DNA of 64,000 nucleotides from Rhinopomastus cyanomelas (GCA_013400115.1 VXBP01008680.1:1235416-1299415); one strand, 5' to 3'. Shown: positions 45,500 to 56,780, counted from the first letter of the stretch. Numbers and translations are program-made. Notes: a model not told the origin generated them from the letters alone.

Positions 45500-45869
45500 G
45501 CCTGCTGCTGAGAAGCAGAGGAGGCTGTGTGTGTGCTCTTCCAGTAGATATGCCAAGCACATGATTGCTGCTGATGGGGAAGGAGTTTCAGTGAACAAGC
45601 GTGTTCTTCACAACACTAAGGAGATGTTTCAGTATTAACTGGTTGAGGAGCTCTACCCCTTCCCTGTGAACATGTGAAATGGGGAGGCAGCATCCTGACC
45701 CGTATGGTGTGACCCAGCTGCCAAGGCGCTATGGCTGCACAGACCAGAAAGCTGGCTTTCTGAAGACACCATGCAGTCAGCTTCTAGGCTTTGACATTTA
45801 AACCCTTGAATTTAAGTGCATGGTGACTCCCAGGAGGAGTACATTTGCTCAGTGTGATTAGGGTGCAGT
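45500..45869. other. Unique sequence, no gene recognised
   Basis: About 370 bp between two CR1 copies. No gene or repeat is seen. Confidence 0.4.
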
Positions 45870-45872
45870 GTC

Positions 45873-46199
45873 AGCAAGTTTGCTGATGACACAAAGCTGG
45901 GTGGTGTTGCTAACAACCCTGCAGACTGTGCTGCCATTCAGCAAAACTTGGACCGGCTGGAAAGCTGGGCAGAGAGAAATGCAATGAAGTATAATAAGGG
46001 TAGTAAGTATGGAGTCTTGCATCTGGGCAAGAACAAACCCAGGTACCAGTATAGCCTGGGGACTGACCTGTTGGAGTGTAGTGGAGGAGAAAGGGACCTG
46101 GGGGTCTTGCCGGACAGCAGGATGACCATGAGCCAGCAGTGTGCTCTTGTGGCCAAAAGAGCCAACAGCATCTTGGGGTGGATCAGAATGGGGGTTGTT
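45873..46199 (+). pseudogene. CR1 reverse transcriptase remnant with FADD catalytic box
   Basis: From 45,873 the frame reads SKFADDTKLGG, RT motif C with its two catalytic aspartates. It continues with NLDRLESWAERNAMKYN, LHLGKNKPRYQYSLGTD and ERDLGVLPDSRMTMSQQCAL up to the single N. No stop codon interrupts these 109 codons. The endonuclease domain and RT motifs A and B upstream are absent, and the ORF2 C-terminus is hidden at the N. It is a 5'-truncated fragment, not a functional enzyme gene. Confidence 0.9.
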
Positions 46200-46200
46200 N
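46200..46200. other. Single N replacing several hundred bases of CR1
   Basis: One undetermined base joins ORF2 sequence corresponding to about 6,105 in the 6,036 copy with sequence corresponding to about 6,562. The real gap is probably near 0.45 kb. Confidence 0.85.
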
Positions 46201-46308
46201 TGTGTGACTTGGTCTAGGTGATCCTGCCGTGGCAGGGGGATTGGACTGGATGATCTTCCGAGGTCCCTTCCAATCCCTAATGGTTCTATGATTCCATAAG
46301 TCTATGAG

Positions 46309-47580
46309 TGTGCAAGCACAGCTATAACCTCAGCATTTAATAAAGCTCTGAAGTACATTTTAAGGAGGAAAACAGCAAACACACACTTGAGTACACAGCT
46401 TGGACAACAATGCAGAGTAGCTGGCATCTTTTGGGCTTTCCACACCACCTGCACGGCCGCGATGCGAATCTTGCCCTAGCAAAAGGCTGCAATACTTGAG
46501 GTGCAAATGTTGTTGGGAAACTTTTAACCTCCCCAAAGAAGCATTTATTTTCTTTAAGCTGGTTAGAAATGTTTCCATCCAGCATCACTCCTGCAGTCTT
46601 TCCCTTTAATGAGCGAAGCCACAGCGCGGAGTCCAACTTTCCCCCTGCTCTCCTAGCGTACGGAAACAAAGCTGGCTTGTGCTTTGCGCTGCCTTTCCCC
46701 ATCACCCAGTGGGTGAATTTTGTAGCCCGCCTTGTTAGTGGCACAGCAGGCCACCGAAAGGAAACCGGCTTGTTTGTATGAGATGAGACGCTGGGCTGCC
46801 AACTGTTATAAATCTTGTGCTACTTACAGCCTCGGCTTTTCCTCCAACCTACTCCACCCCCTGCTGTGGCTTCTACTGTTGGAGCAACATTAGGAGGCAC
46901 GGCTGAAAGCAGTAACGTTGGCATTTGTGGGGAAAGCAGGCAAAATCACAAGCAAGTGGCTAGACACAAGCGTTTCGCTGCGAGAATTATATGTGCAGGG
47001 TCTGTGGCTGCAGAGTGTGAAGGGGATTTGCCCCCTGCAGTATCTACCTGTAACTCTACTCGTTGCCACCGGCTCGTCCTGCAAGCGGAACTGCTCGCAA
47101 CCTCACACGTGCTTCCTCACTGTCACATCGTAGTAAATGAGCTCTAATTGTAATCTATTAGAGTGCAATAACCTAAAAGTGATAGCGCATGACAGCATCT
47201 GTCAACACGTCATGGAGGATTGTATGAAAAACTGAATTATGCCCATTTTATACCACATTAATGAGGCAGCTCATTCCTAACCAGTCATAAATAAACAGGT
47301 TTCCATTCCTTTACACACCATGAGAAGCTTTTTTTTTTCTCCCTTTTGCACAAAGACCTACAGCAGTCAGGAAAGGATGATCTATTGCCTGAAAAGAAGC
47401 ATCAGTGTGGTCATTAATGACAGTGATAATGTTATTTTTAGCATTATTAATTGCTCAATTAATACACCTTGGTATTAGTGTCTTTCCACTTTTCTGGAGA
47501 AGAAAATAAGGAAACACACACAGAAAACCAGGACTGGTTGTCCCTAATAAAGTTTTAATATAAAATAAATTAAGGAACAA
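46309..47580. other. Repeat-free stretch, candidate regulatory DNA
   Basis: No repeat or coding gene is recognised. The region has the strongest conserved-non-coding look in the window and is described in the next entry. Overlapping frames near 46,815-47,147 on both strands have no family resemblance. Confidence 0.4.
46400..47520. promoter_or_regulatory. Candidate cluster of conserved non-coding elements
   Basis: A CpG-containing left part (CACGGCCGCGATGCG, GCACAGCGCGGAG-type words) passes into a right part rich in homeodomain-like motifs (CTCTAATTGTAATC, CACATTAATGAGG, GGTCATTAATGAC, TTATTAATTGCTCAATTAAT). GTCATTAATGAC at 47,411-47,422 is palindromic. There is no repeat and no credible exon. 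The pattern fits developmental enhancers; this is inference pending alignment. Confidence 0.3.
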
Positions 47581-47693
47581 GTGGATGCGACACTTAGGGA
47601 TATGGTCTAGCGGTTAGATACTAGGAGAAAAGGTTGGACTCAGTGACCCTGGAGGTCCTTTCCAGCCATGATGATTCTGTGATTCTGTGATTC
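47581..47693 (+). mobile_element. CR1 LINE, other subfamily, 3' end
   Basis: GTGGATGCGACACTTAGGGA and TATGGTCTAGCGG resemble the end of ORF2 and the UTR of a different CR1 subfamily. GGTTGGACTCAGTGACCCTG, GGAGGTCCTTTCCAGCC and TGATTCTGTGATTCTGTGAT follow. It is not family I, II or III. Confidence 0.85.
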
Positions 47694-49202
47694 AACAGCA
47701 CCTAAAGGATGGGCTGCTACAGGCAGAAAACTGCTCCCCTTAAGATCAATGACTGTGCTGGGTCCTGGTTCTCCTTCATAAACTCTTCCAGTGAGGTTTG
47801 AAATGGGAATGGAAGGAGGAAAGAAGGAAGATGGCAGTATGGAGAGGAAAGACAGAGAATGAGAGACTTTCTGTCAAATCAAAAGAAAATCCAGTGCATC
47901 AAAGGGCATGAACAGTGCCCAGCATTTTCCACAACCTACCTGCATCGAGGTGTCTTTAGTTTGAGTAGTGGCTTAGGTTTCAGAGCCACAAATAACTACC
48001 TGTGCTCTTGTGCTGAGTCCACGTGAGGAAAGGTAGACGCAGTCCCCTGCAAGCAAATACCTCTCCTCTGCAATCCACGTAGAGGCTGCGTGGACTGAGC
48101 ACAGCAGGTTTGTATGAAGGGTGGTCATGTTAGACAATTTATGTCCTTGTCTTGCTTGAAGATACTCAATAATGCAAGAAGAAGCAACCTGTTCAGGTTT
48201 TTTTGTGTAGATAAAGTATGATGTGCAGAAACAAAACATGGCTCGGGACCAATAAAGAGTAGATGGTATTTAAAAGGGAGAAGGTATTTTCAATTTAAAG
48301 AGAACCAAGGTGTTGGAAGAAAGGAACCAGCTGCTAACCAAAATGATCACTGAATCCTCTTCCTTTGCCAGGAACCTCCCACAGGGCCCACACACCAGAT
48401 GTCTTTTGGAATCCTTGGATATAGCCTCTGCCCTTCTTTGATCTTTGAACTGTTGTAGGAAGAAGAGCGAGCAAGAAAGCACAGCCCACTGGAGGCAGGA
48501 CAGCTGATGCCTAAGGAGCAAAAATGGAAGATCTAGACTTGGGAGCTGACACCCAGGCAGCCAATGTGACCAGACCTTGATCCCCACACAGAACCTCCAA
48601 GTGGTCCTCTGCACCTCTGGTCACCATCAGTTTGCTGCAGGAATGATGGCTGGTTCAAACCCATGACGCTCACTGGAATGTTCTAGTGCTGTTTTGTCTG
48701 TCAGGACTGGCAATTAGTAGTTGCACCAGTACTGGTCGGGGTGGACTAGTCAAGAAGATCTGTCAAGGCTTATTTACACATTGCACTAAAAAAAAATTGA
48801 TAGAATAACAGCACTGAATATTTTCCCTGTAACCTTAGTTCTATACAAAAGGAATAGGTTTAGAATTACGTCCCTCATCCCCAGCAGAAATGAGTTCAAC
48901 ATCCTCATTTAAAATTCAGGCCAGCATTTCCCTTAGAAGTTGTTTGCAAACTTTCTTCCAACAAATGCACTGTCCTGTGACAGCAAGGTGGAAGGACAGG
49001 GGGAACAAGTGTCCTTGGGTTCTAGCTAAATAGATCAGGTCAAAATTGGTCACGACTTTGGCTAATAATTTTGACTGAAAACATGATTATTGTAAAAAGA
49101 GAAATTATTTTCATGTTTTCACTCTAGTTCAAAGTTTTGTTCAAAGGTTGTTGCTTCTAAACTTTTTTACATTAAAAATACACTTAATGAGCTTTTCAAT
49201 TA
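47694..49202. other. Unique sequence, no gene recognised
   Basis: About 1.5 kb without a recognised repeat or gene. A 114-codon minus frame (48,270-48,614) has no family resemblance. Confidence 0.45.
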
Positions 49203-49342
49203 TCATAGAAACGTTAGGTGTTGAAAGGGACCTCGAAAGACCGTCTACTGCAATCCCCCCAGCACAGCAGAATCACCTAGACCAAGTCACACAGGAACAC
49301 ATCCAGGTGGGTCTTGAACATCTGCAGTGAAGGAGACTCCAC
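49203..49342 (-). mobile_element. CR1 LINE family I, 3' end (antisense)
   Basis: CATAGAAACGTTAGGTGTTG to CTGCAGTGAAGGAGACTCCA, 3' UTR plus ORF2 terminal codons. The tail octamers are reduced to one. Confidence 0.93.
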
Positions 49343-50358
49343 ATTTTACATTGTCTTAGGCCAGTCCACTAACATGGGATCTGTAGCCCAGCTCAGGGGA
49401 GGAGAGACACCAGAAACCTTACAAACTTTCATGGTAGAGGAAGAGCTAAATGTTTGATTCTGAAACTGGAAAGCAGATGAAAGAAGCAGCAAATGACAGT
49501 GGAGGTTGGAAGAGCTTCCTTTCTGCCTGCTCGCCAGTGCTGGCAAAGCAAGAATAGATAATCGAATGAATGGCTCTTGGTGTACACATAATTACCAGAT
49601 CACTCAAATACATCTTTATCTTTCACTGTCTCTTCCAGCTTTTTTTGTTGCTTGGTTTGTTTGTTGTTTTTCTACTTCTTCCTTTCTAAAAGCAACATGT
49701 GATCCTGCTTTCTGGGCTCTGCTTAGACTGCTCGGAGTTTATTTCAGTTGACTTCCACCTTATTTATGGCACGGCAGCAAAGATTTCTCTGCAGCCCAGG
49801 AATAACTGAGACACACTGTCAAAGCATTCAATTCCTCCTCAGAACCGATCGGATATTTCACCTGGACCCAGACAAATGGCAGATACTGCTAAAAGCCCAT
49901 CATAGCAAGTAGACACAGAGGAGAAAGCAAGGTCTCATTCATGCAGTAGCCCCCAGGTTTCTCTCAATCATTCACAACTGACTCCTGTGATGGTTTGGTT
50001 TGGATTTTTATTTAATGGCTTTTAGCATCTTTATAAAGTTCCAGTGTATCCTTCTGTACCCTGTAACTAACAGTGCAGTTGTGCCAAACCTGCCAACATC
50101 CAACAGTGTGACACATGGCCAGACAGGACACATTTCTCCCCACAAAGGGACTTGCTGGCAGCTTATAAAACAAACCCCAATCTATTTGTAAAACATTTCC
50201 TGTACACCTTCTGTAAACACAAGTGTTAGCTCCTTGCCTCGGTACCTGCCACAGGTGACCCAGAATCCCTGCATTCAAATGCTGTGTTCTGCTTCCATGT
50301 ACTGAAGAAACACTGGTGGGGATGACCATGAGTAACTGGCATTAAGCTCACACAGAAG
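49343..50358. other. Unique sequence, no gene recognised
   Basis: About 1 kb without a recognised repeat or gene; TTTG-rich run near 49,650. Confidence 0.45.
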
Positions 50359-50533
50359 TCACAGAATCACAGAATGTTAGAGGTTGGAAGGGACCTCGAA
50401 AGACCATCTAAGTCCAACCACTCCTGCTGGAGCAGGGTAGCCTACAGTACTGTCTCAAGATGGGGCTCAAACCTATGACCCCAAGAATTCAGTATCCCAT
50501 GTTCTACCAACTGAGCCAGCCAGATGCCTGGTG
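50359..50533 (-). mobile_element. tRNA-Lys-derived SINE with CR1-like tail, copy 3 (antisense)
   Basis: This is the reverse complement of the SINE at 35,436 and 39,337. Its tail is CACAGAATCACAGAATGTTA, its body CCTACAGTACTGTCTCAAGA, its B box complement GGCTCAAACC and its A-box region CCAACTGAGCCAGCCAGATG. It differs at more sites than the other two (for example TCTACCAAC and GATACTG in the anticodon arm), so it is somewhat older or from another subfamily. It was inserted independently, in the opposite orientation. Confidence 0.88.
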
Positions 50534-52910
50534 TTACCCTAGAAAACAGCACCTAGAAAATATTCTCATCATCTTCCTTGTCCTTCACAGTGTTATTTTC
50601 CAGCAGCAAAGAACCGTAGAATGTTTTGGGGACCTCAGTTAAGAAGGCAAAGAACAGCAAAGATAGCCAAAGGAAAACCATCACAAGTGCAGACTGCAAG
50701 ATCAGCCAAAACATGAGTCCAAAAGAAGACATAACACTTTTGGTGCCACTCACGCCCTACACAACCCCAGGCGTAGGCCACCATCCTGCAGAGAGCAGGT
50801 AAGAAGGACACAATACCTGAGACCCAGACCATACCAGAGACAGCCCTGGGAGCAACATTCCACACCACTGCAGAAAACTGCAGACCACTTGGTGTGTGGA
50901 GAACATGCTACAGAATGAATTGTTCCCACTTAATTAACTGTGCTGTGCGGTTCTATAGTATTGGCTGCGGAGGGCAAGCGGCGGCTTGGCACTGCCCACC
51001 GTGTGGGCTACACACACAGCCTGAACCTGCTAACTGGGCATAAGTGGGTGCTCACAGCCCAGCTGGCTGATGCTGCAGACCCTCCCGCACTGCTAGCAAA
51101 GGGTCTCAGGGTCTTCTGCTGCACACCCCCTGCAACGCTGTAGGTTAATAGCATTACTTCTGCAACCTACAAGTGGGAAGAGACCTGTAGAGCACTTGCT
51201 TACTGCGTGATACCAAGTTTGAGCCCCGACTTGCAAGGGCTGTGCGGAGTTGAGAGGGAGGGTTTCTTCTCCTCATCTGCATTTCTAAACGAATTTTGAT
51301 CCAGCACCCAAATGCCACTCACATTTGCCAGCTGACACCCTGCATCAGGCTCTGCTTCTGGTTTTGTAAATTCCACGGGGATCCCCGGACAGCTGAAGCA
51401 CAAGAGTAAAGAGGTCTGGGGGCTTGGGTTTGGCTTTTTACTGCTCCTTCTTTATGCCAGTGGAGTCTAGAAAGATGAGGACAAATGACACAGACTTGTG
51501 TAACGCTTGACATCGATTTCAGCAACATCTGAGCTCTCTACAAAAGAATGTTGCCGTTTAATTAGAATGGCTTCCATCCAGCAAATGTGTTCAGAATAAA
51601 CAAAAACCCTAGCATAGGAATGATTTTTTTTTCCCTAACAGTAGCTCCAATGGGAAGAGGGGAGAATTTAATTAAACCCACACAGTCCGAGTTTGTTTTA
51701 GAAGCTCACTGCCAGGGCAGATGCTGGTGGCTGCAGATCAAGGTATACGGGGTTATAAAACCACAGGCTAAGGTATATGGGGGGTACAATGTCCAATGTG
51801 CTAGCGGGGGGAAAGGAGGGACCAGTATTTGGCCTCTGCCTGCAGCCTTTCTTCTTGTGGTCCCAACTCTTCATAAAGTACAGAAAGGGAAATGTGAAGT
51901 CTCAGTGTCTTCACAGATGATTCTCTACCTTTTGAACTCCTCTGCTGCAAGTATGGAACGTAAATCATGTTAGGTTTGATTTGAGAGCTTTGCAGCACAC
52001 CGTCAAACATGGCTCTGCACACCAGAGCATGAATAACACCAAGAAAAGGGGTGCACTTCAGGGTGGGATTGTACAGAGTCGTCTGCCAAGCATTTCTTCA
52101 CAAGAAAAGAAACACATCTTGAGACTAAGCAGATGTCAGGTCTCACCAAAATGTTCACAGCCAGCAAAATATCCAGCCATGCCCATGACTGAATGGTCTG
52201 ACCTCTACACTCTGGAGCTGAATCCTAAGCAATCGCTGAGACACTGACTCTAAAGGGCACTTCAAGGAACAGCAGTGGAGGAGATGATGTTGAGGGAACC
52301 GAAGCACTTTCCCTGTTCACTCTTCACCAGTCACGGTCCTTATCTGCAGAGTTATGAGTCCCTCCCAGGCTGAAGGGAAGGGAAACACACACAGTAGATT
52401 CATAACTGTTCAAGAAGATGTCATATTCCAGCTTCAAGTGCCATTGCCCCTACATAACACTGGTACATGACAAGCAGAAAACATGAACACTGCTGAAGGA
52501 CACGGCTATGAAAATGGAACTCTACAGTCATCGAACAATGGACTTATTCTAGTTCAACAGGATATTTGTAGGTCATTTAGCCTTCTCCACCATCACCACC
52601 TTCTCAAGACTGGGATAACTTCAATGTCAGAGCTATTGCAGTGAGGAGTTCAATCAGTTGTAAAATAAAACATGCCTTTTAGAGCCCTGGCAACACCTTC
52701 TGACACCCCCAGTCCCTTGAGACCGAAACCACCCAAGTCCATGATGAGAAACCAGGGAGGGACAAGTGGGCCATGACGTGTGCGAGCTGCCATGCAGAGC
52801 TCATCAGGCCTTACCATTTGTTGGGGATAAAACTCTAAGAACAGGACCCATGGCAATTTTCCCCAAAAACAAGGCAATCCAAGCCAAGCCCAATGCTCAG
52901 AGAATCATAG
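50534..52910. other. Unique sequence, no gene recognised
   Basis: No interspersed repeat or gene is recognised over 2.4 kb. A 30-bp-period direct repeat (AAGGTATACGGGG at 51,740 and AAGGTATATGGGG at 51,770) is the only internal structure noticed. Frames up to 128 codons have no family resemblance. Confidence 0.45.
51740..51786. repeat. Short direct repeat, 30-bp period
   Basis: AAGGTATACGGGGTTA (51,740) and AAGGTATATGGGGGGTA (51,770) are related 16-17-base units. It is probably an old slippage duplication. Confidence 0.6.
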
Positions 52911-54003
52911 GCTTGTAGAAAAGTAGAATCATAGAATCACAGACTGCTTTGGGTTGGAAGGGACCTTCAAAGCTCATCTACTTCAGCCTCCTCACAGTGA
53001 GCTGGAGCACCTTCAAATGGGACAAGTTTCCCACAGCCCTCTCCAACCTGACTTTGACTGTTTACCAGGTTGGTGCATCTACCTCTCTGGGCAACATTCT
53101 ACAGCCTTTTACCATGCTTTTTGTAAAAATGTCTTCCTTTCACCTGGTCTAAATCTACCTTCTTTTCATATAAAACCATTACCCTTTGTCTTATTGCAAA
53201 AGACCCTCTTCAAGTACTGAAAGGCCACAAGAAGGTCTCCCCAGAACCTTCTGTAGACTGAACAACAACAACTGTCACAGTTTTTTCCATAGCAGAGGTG
53301 CTCCATCCCCCTGTTCCCTTCTGACTCTCCTCTGGACTCACTCCAACAAGTTTACACCCTTGTGCTGAGGAATCCAGAGTTGAACACAGAACTCTAGGTG
53401 GAGGACACATGAGAGCAGGGTAGAGAGGGAGAATCACCTTCCTTGACCTGCTGGCCACACTTCTGATGCAGCTCAGGGTAGACTTTCTGTACTGCAAGAA
53501 CATGCTGTTAGCTCATGCCCAGCATTTCACCAGCCAGTACCCACAAGTCCTTCTCCACAGGGGTGCCTTCATCCTGCACTCTGTATTGATACAGAGGATT
53601 GCCCTGATCCAGCTGCAGGACCTCGCACTCGACCTTGCTGAACTATATGGTACTGATATAGTGTCCAGTAGAAGGCCACAGGGTCAGCCAGGCAGGACTT
53701 GTCCTTGGAGAAGCCATGCTGGCCATTTTGAACCATCTTCCTGTTCTCCTTGGACCTTAGCACAGCTTCTAGAATGACCACTTCCATGACCTTCCCAGGC
53801 ACAGAGGTGAGGCTGCCACGTTGGTAGTTCCCAGGGTCTTCCTTTCTACCATCTTTAGAAACGGGTGCAACATTTCCCTCTTTCTCCTTACCAGGAACTT
53901 GACAGTGCTTGACTGTCATGACTTTTCAAAGTTCATGGAGAGTGCTTTGGGAACTACCTCATCCAATCCTTTCAGAACTCTGGGATGCATCTCATCGTGT
54001 CAC
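52911..54003 (-). mobile_element. Old CR1 LINE, 1.1-kb antisense copy
   Basis: Read on the minus strand from high to low coordinates, this copy starts in the segment upstream of the RT core, passes through a deleted RT region, and reaches the ORF2 C-terminal region, 3' UTR and tail (AGAATCATAGAATCACAGAC at 52,927). It is the longest CR1 span in the window but has many substitutions, frameshifts and an internal loss of the RT catalytic section. Its 3' end (GGGTTGGAAGGGACCTTCAA antisense) differs from families I-III, so it belongs to an older subfamily. Confidence 0.88.
53569..53919 (-). pseudogene. CR1 ORF2 reverse transcriptase N-terminal remnant (old copy)
   Basis: The minus-strand frame includes DPGNYQRGSLTSVPGKVME, a segment typical of CR1 RT motif 1-2, then NGQHGFSKDKSCLADPVAF from the RT finger/palm region. 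After VAFYW the sequence no longer follows RT: the YLDF-KAFD block and FADD box are missing, and the downstream part (LRVIRG-type C-terminus at 53,210-53,500) is in another frame. Frameshifts and deletion make it clearly dead. Confidence 0.85.
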
Positions 54004-54719
54004 CACTGTGTTTAAAGCATGCCTAGGAGGAGCTTTCTGCGAGACACAAAAGACATACAGGACAAGAATGCTCTAGGGTCAAAATACAGGCAAAAGTGTC
54101 TCTAGATTAATGTCCTTCCATTCTTGATTTTCCTTTCTTTCTTCTGCCTCTGTTGCTTTTGCAGATGTGCAGACTCCCAGCATTGCTCAGGAGAACTGAC
54201 CATTTAACCTTCGCCTCCCTAGGTCTCTAAACGCCTTCCCAGGTGCAAACAAGAGCAGAGCAGGGGTGAGTGCCAGAATGGCCCATGCCCTGTTTGCACA
54301 GACAAAAGCTCCTCCTGCCTACCTAGATGCCAGCAAAACCTGACCACCCAAGTGTTTGTGCAAAGGGAATAAAAGGAGCAGGAACGTGATCAGATGGAAT
54401 CACTAGCCAGCTTTAGCAAACACAGGCTCTAATTAATTTTTTCCTCCCATTGTTTACCCAGCTTTGTATGAAGCTGAGAGCTGAACTGGGCTTATCAGTA
54501 ATTACCAATAGTTCTGGAAACTTTACACGTTACTGTGCTGTGTTACCACGCAGGGTAGTGATCCATGAAGATGGGTGTCTCTTCATTCACTGCTAAGCGA
54601 TGTTTTAACAGAGCCAGAAAACTCCTCCAAGCCTGGCTGTTAGGGTAGCTGTGGTGGAGAGGAAAAAAGGGGGGAACAGAGAGCAGCAGCACATCTATTT
54701 CAGACCTAATCGTGAAAGT

Positions 54720-55060
54720 TTCTCAGACGTAGCCGTGTGATACCTCGGCAGCAGCGTCAGAGGATGCTCTGCTGCGGCCAAGCTTCTATCCCGGCCCTGG
54801 AACTGCATTTCCCATTCCATAGTGACACCTGCTGGGAGCAACTGAGTGGAGAGTCCCCGGCTGCGCTGCTTGTCAGGGGGCTGCCGAGTGCAAAATGAAG
54901 GGTCTGCGGCAATCAGGCAGATTGATTCTCCTCCCTCCCTTGCAGATTGAGTCGGGCTCTTATCAGGGGTAAAACGGATCTCAGCGGCATGATTAATGCT
55001 CAGAAACACCCCGTGTGAGCGGCGCCTCAGAAACAATGCTGCAGCATCAGTTAGATGCCT
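54720..55060. promoter_or_regulatory. Candidate conserved non-coding element, CpG-containing
   Basis: A run with moderately frequent CpG (CAGACGTAGCCGTGTG, CTGCTGCGGCCAAGC, GTGAGCGGCGCCTC) and a GCATGATTAATGCTC-type motif lies in otherwise CpG-poor DNA, with no repeat match. It may be an enhancer. The overlapping 142-codon frame is the only coding alternative. Confidence 0.22.
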
Positions 55061-56199
55061 GGGGAAGAAAGGAGCAAGGGAGATCAGAGAGTTTGGGTGC
55101 AGAGCAACAAATTCAGCATCCATGACAAGGAGGTGAAGGGGAGGATGGTTTTATCACCTTTCCAAAAAAAAGAAAGGTCACATGAGAGGAAGGGTCGTGT
55201 TATGTTTGCAGTTCGCTGTCACTCCATCTGTAAACACTGGCTGCTGCAGGAAAGAAAAGGTCCTGGGCCAGTACCTGTGGTCCAGTCCAGTACAACTGTT
55301 CTGACGGTGGCATGAACTGTGGCTTCTCTCTGCTTTCTTTTCCTCCTGAGGATTCCACTCCTTCCCGCTCGGAATTTAGATCCCATCACGGCTGGCGTGT
55401 GGGCTGCAGCGCAATAATCAGAGGAATTGAAAAATCTTGCCCTAACCTTACACTTTCTCCCCCCACTCCAAGCTGAAGGGAGAAGACAACCCGGCAGGAA
55501 AAGTGCCAAAATGTTTTAGAAATAAACGACAGACTCCAGAGTCATCACACATTTTCCTAGGCAGGATAGTAATTTCTGTAATGTATTTTTAACTGTGAGG
55601 AGTGATGGGAGGGAAGCCACTTAAATCTAATGCTAACGGAGGATTTGTCAGTTACACAGCGCGTGTATAATGTCATACGTGGAAAATGTTATAAAAGTGG
55701 AGGGATTATGGAGAGGAGAGACATTTCTAAAATTGGACGCCTCGTTTCAGGGCTTTAGCCCCCTCACTCTTCTAGATCACTGGGAACATTTTTCTCCCAG
55801 GAAGGACAGGAGCCGATCTCAAAAAACTGTGACAGCTCTCTAAGCTACATTTCACTTCAGAAACTTTGTTCTCCTCTTCACTGCTTCCTCTTCCAGTTTT
55901 TGCCAACTTCTGCTTCTCCTCGTTTCAGCTCTTTGGTAATCCCACATCCATTTTGACCACAGCAGGGCATTTTCCAAATGCTTCCAGGCTGTTTTCTTCC
56001 TCCCTGTCTTGAAGACAGCAGCAGCGTCTGTGACCAAAAACCTTATCTAATACGGGGGCTTCCCGCTGGTATGGGTTTGGTTCCAGACTCGGCTGAAAGG
56101 TGTCAGAGATGGGACTGTGTGCCTAGCTGCCACGCAGTGACAGCATCCGTTATGAGCTCGTCGGGAAATTCTTCACAGCAGTGGTTCAATAGGGTTAAT

Positions 56200-56780
56200 T
56201 GTGCTGACCTCATTTAAAAAGCACTTTGAGGTCTTATGAATGAATTTAAGTGTTTAAAAAACCCCATGTATTATAGTTATTAATATGTATTACTCTCGCG
56301 GCTAATTATTTAAGCAAGGAATTATCGAAGCACCCGTTTATAGCAAAAACCGTAGAGCAGCACGGCAGGAACGGGAGCCTGGCAGGTTGTAAAGAGCTGT
56401 AGGAGCAACATTTGGGGCCAGAAGCAGCCTGGGCTGTTATTAAGGTAACGTAAGACTCCCGTGATGGGTGGAACGTGCTCAAGTGCCCGAGCCTCGGCTC
56501 GCTGAAGTTCGCCAGACTTGAAACCCCCCGAATAAACAGGGAGGCCGAGACAGCTTTAAATGGATAAAACCTGAGCTAAGAGCAAATGCTCCGCGGCTGG
56601 GAGAGCAAAGCCAGGCGCTCATTAGCGCTAACGAGCCGCTTTCTCTGGAGCAGCTCCCGGCTCAGCTCTTTTCGAGGGGAGATGAAGCCCCCCGGTGGCC
56701 GCCGGTTGCTTTACAGCCGCCCAACCGACCGACGGACACAGCAACCCCCCCCCCCGGCCCACGCAGCCCCACTCCAGACA
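56200..56780. promoter_or_regulatory. CpG-rich patch next to AT-rich homeodomain-like DNA
   Basis: An AT-rich block (TTATAGTTATTAATATGTAT, GCGGCTAATTATTTAAGC) is followed by the most CpG-dense DNA of the window (GCCCGAGCCTCGGCTCGC, GCTCCGCGGCTGG, GCGCTAACGAGCCGC, CCGACCGACGGAC). An 11-base C run lies at 56,745-56,755. It may be a small CpG island acting as a promoter or enhancer. No exon can be assigned, and the short frames here are not supported. Confidence 0.3.

Larger units (their letters stand above)
45870..46308 (+). mobile_element. CR1 LINE family I, RT motif C region to tail, with internal collapse
   Basis: This sense copy begins further upstream than any other family I copy, at the RT FADD box. 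It runs to the ORF2 segment [13 protein letters not shown], then jumps across one N (46,200) to TGTGTGACTTGGTCTAGGTG, the last ORF2 codons, and the 3' UTR. Compared with the 6,036-6,657 copy, about 450 bp are missing at the N. The unusual length of visible open ORF2 suggests a young, long copy that the assembler could not resolve. Confidence 0.92.

Noticed and set aside
51587..51973. 128-codon plus-strand frame
   Set aside because: No family resemblance; it spans a short direct repeat and lacks any supporting context.
54695..55123. 142-codon minus-strand frame
   Set aside because: It falls in GC-richer DNA, where open frames lengthen by chance. No domain or motif is recognised.
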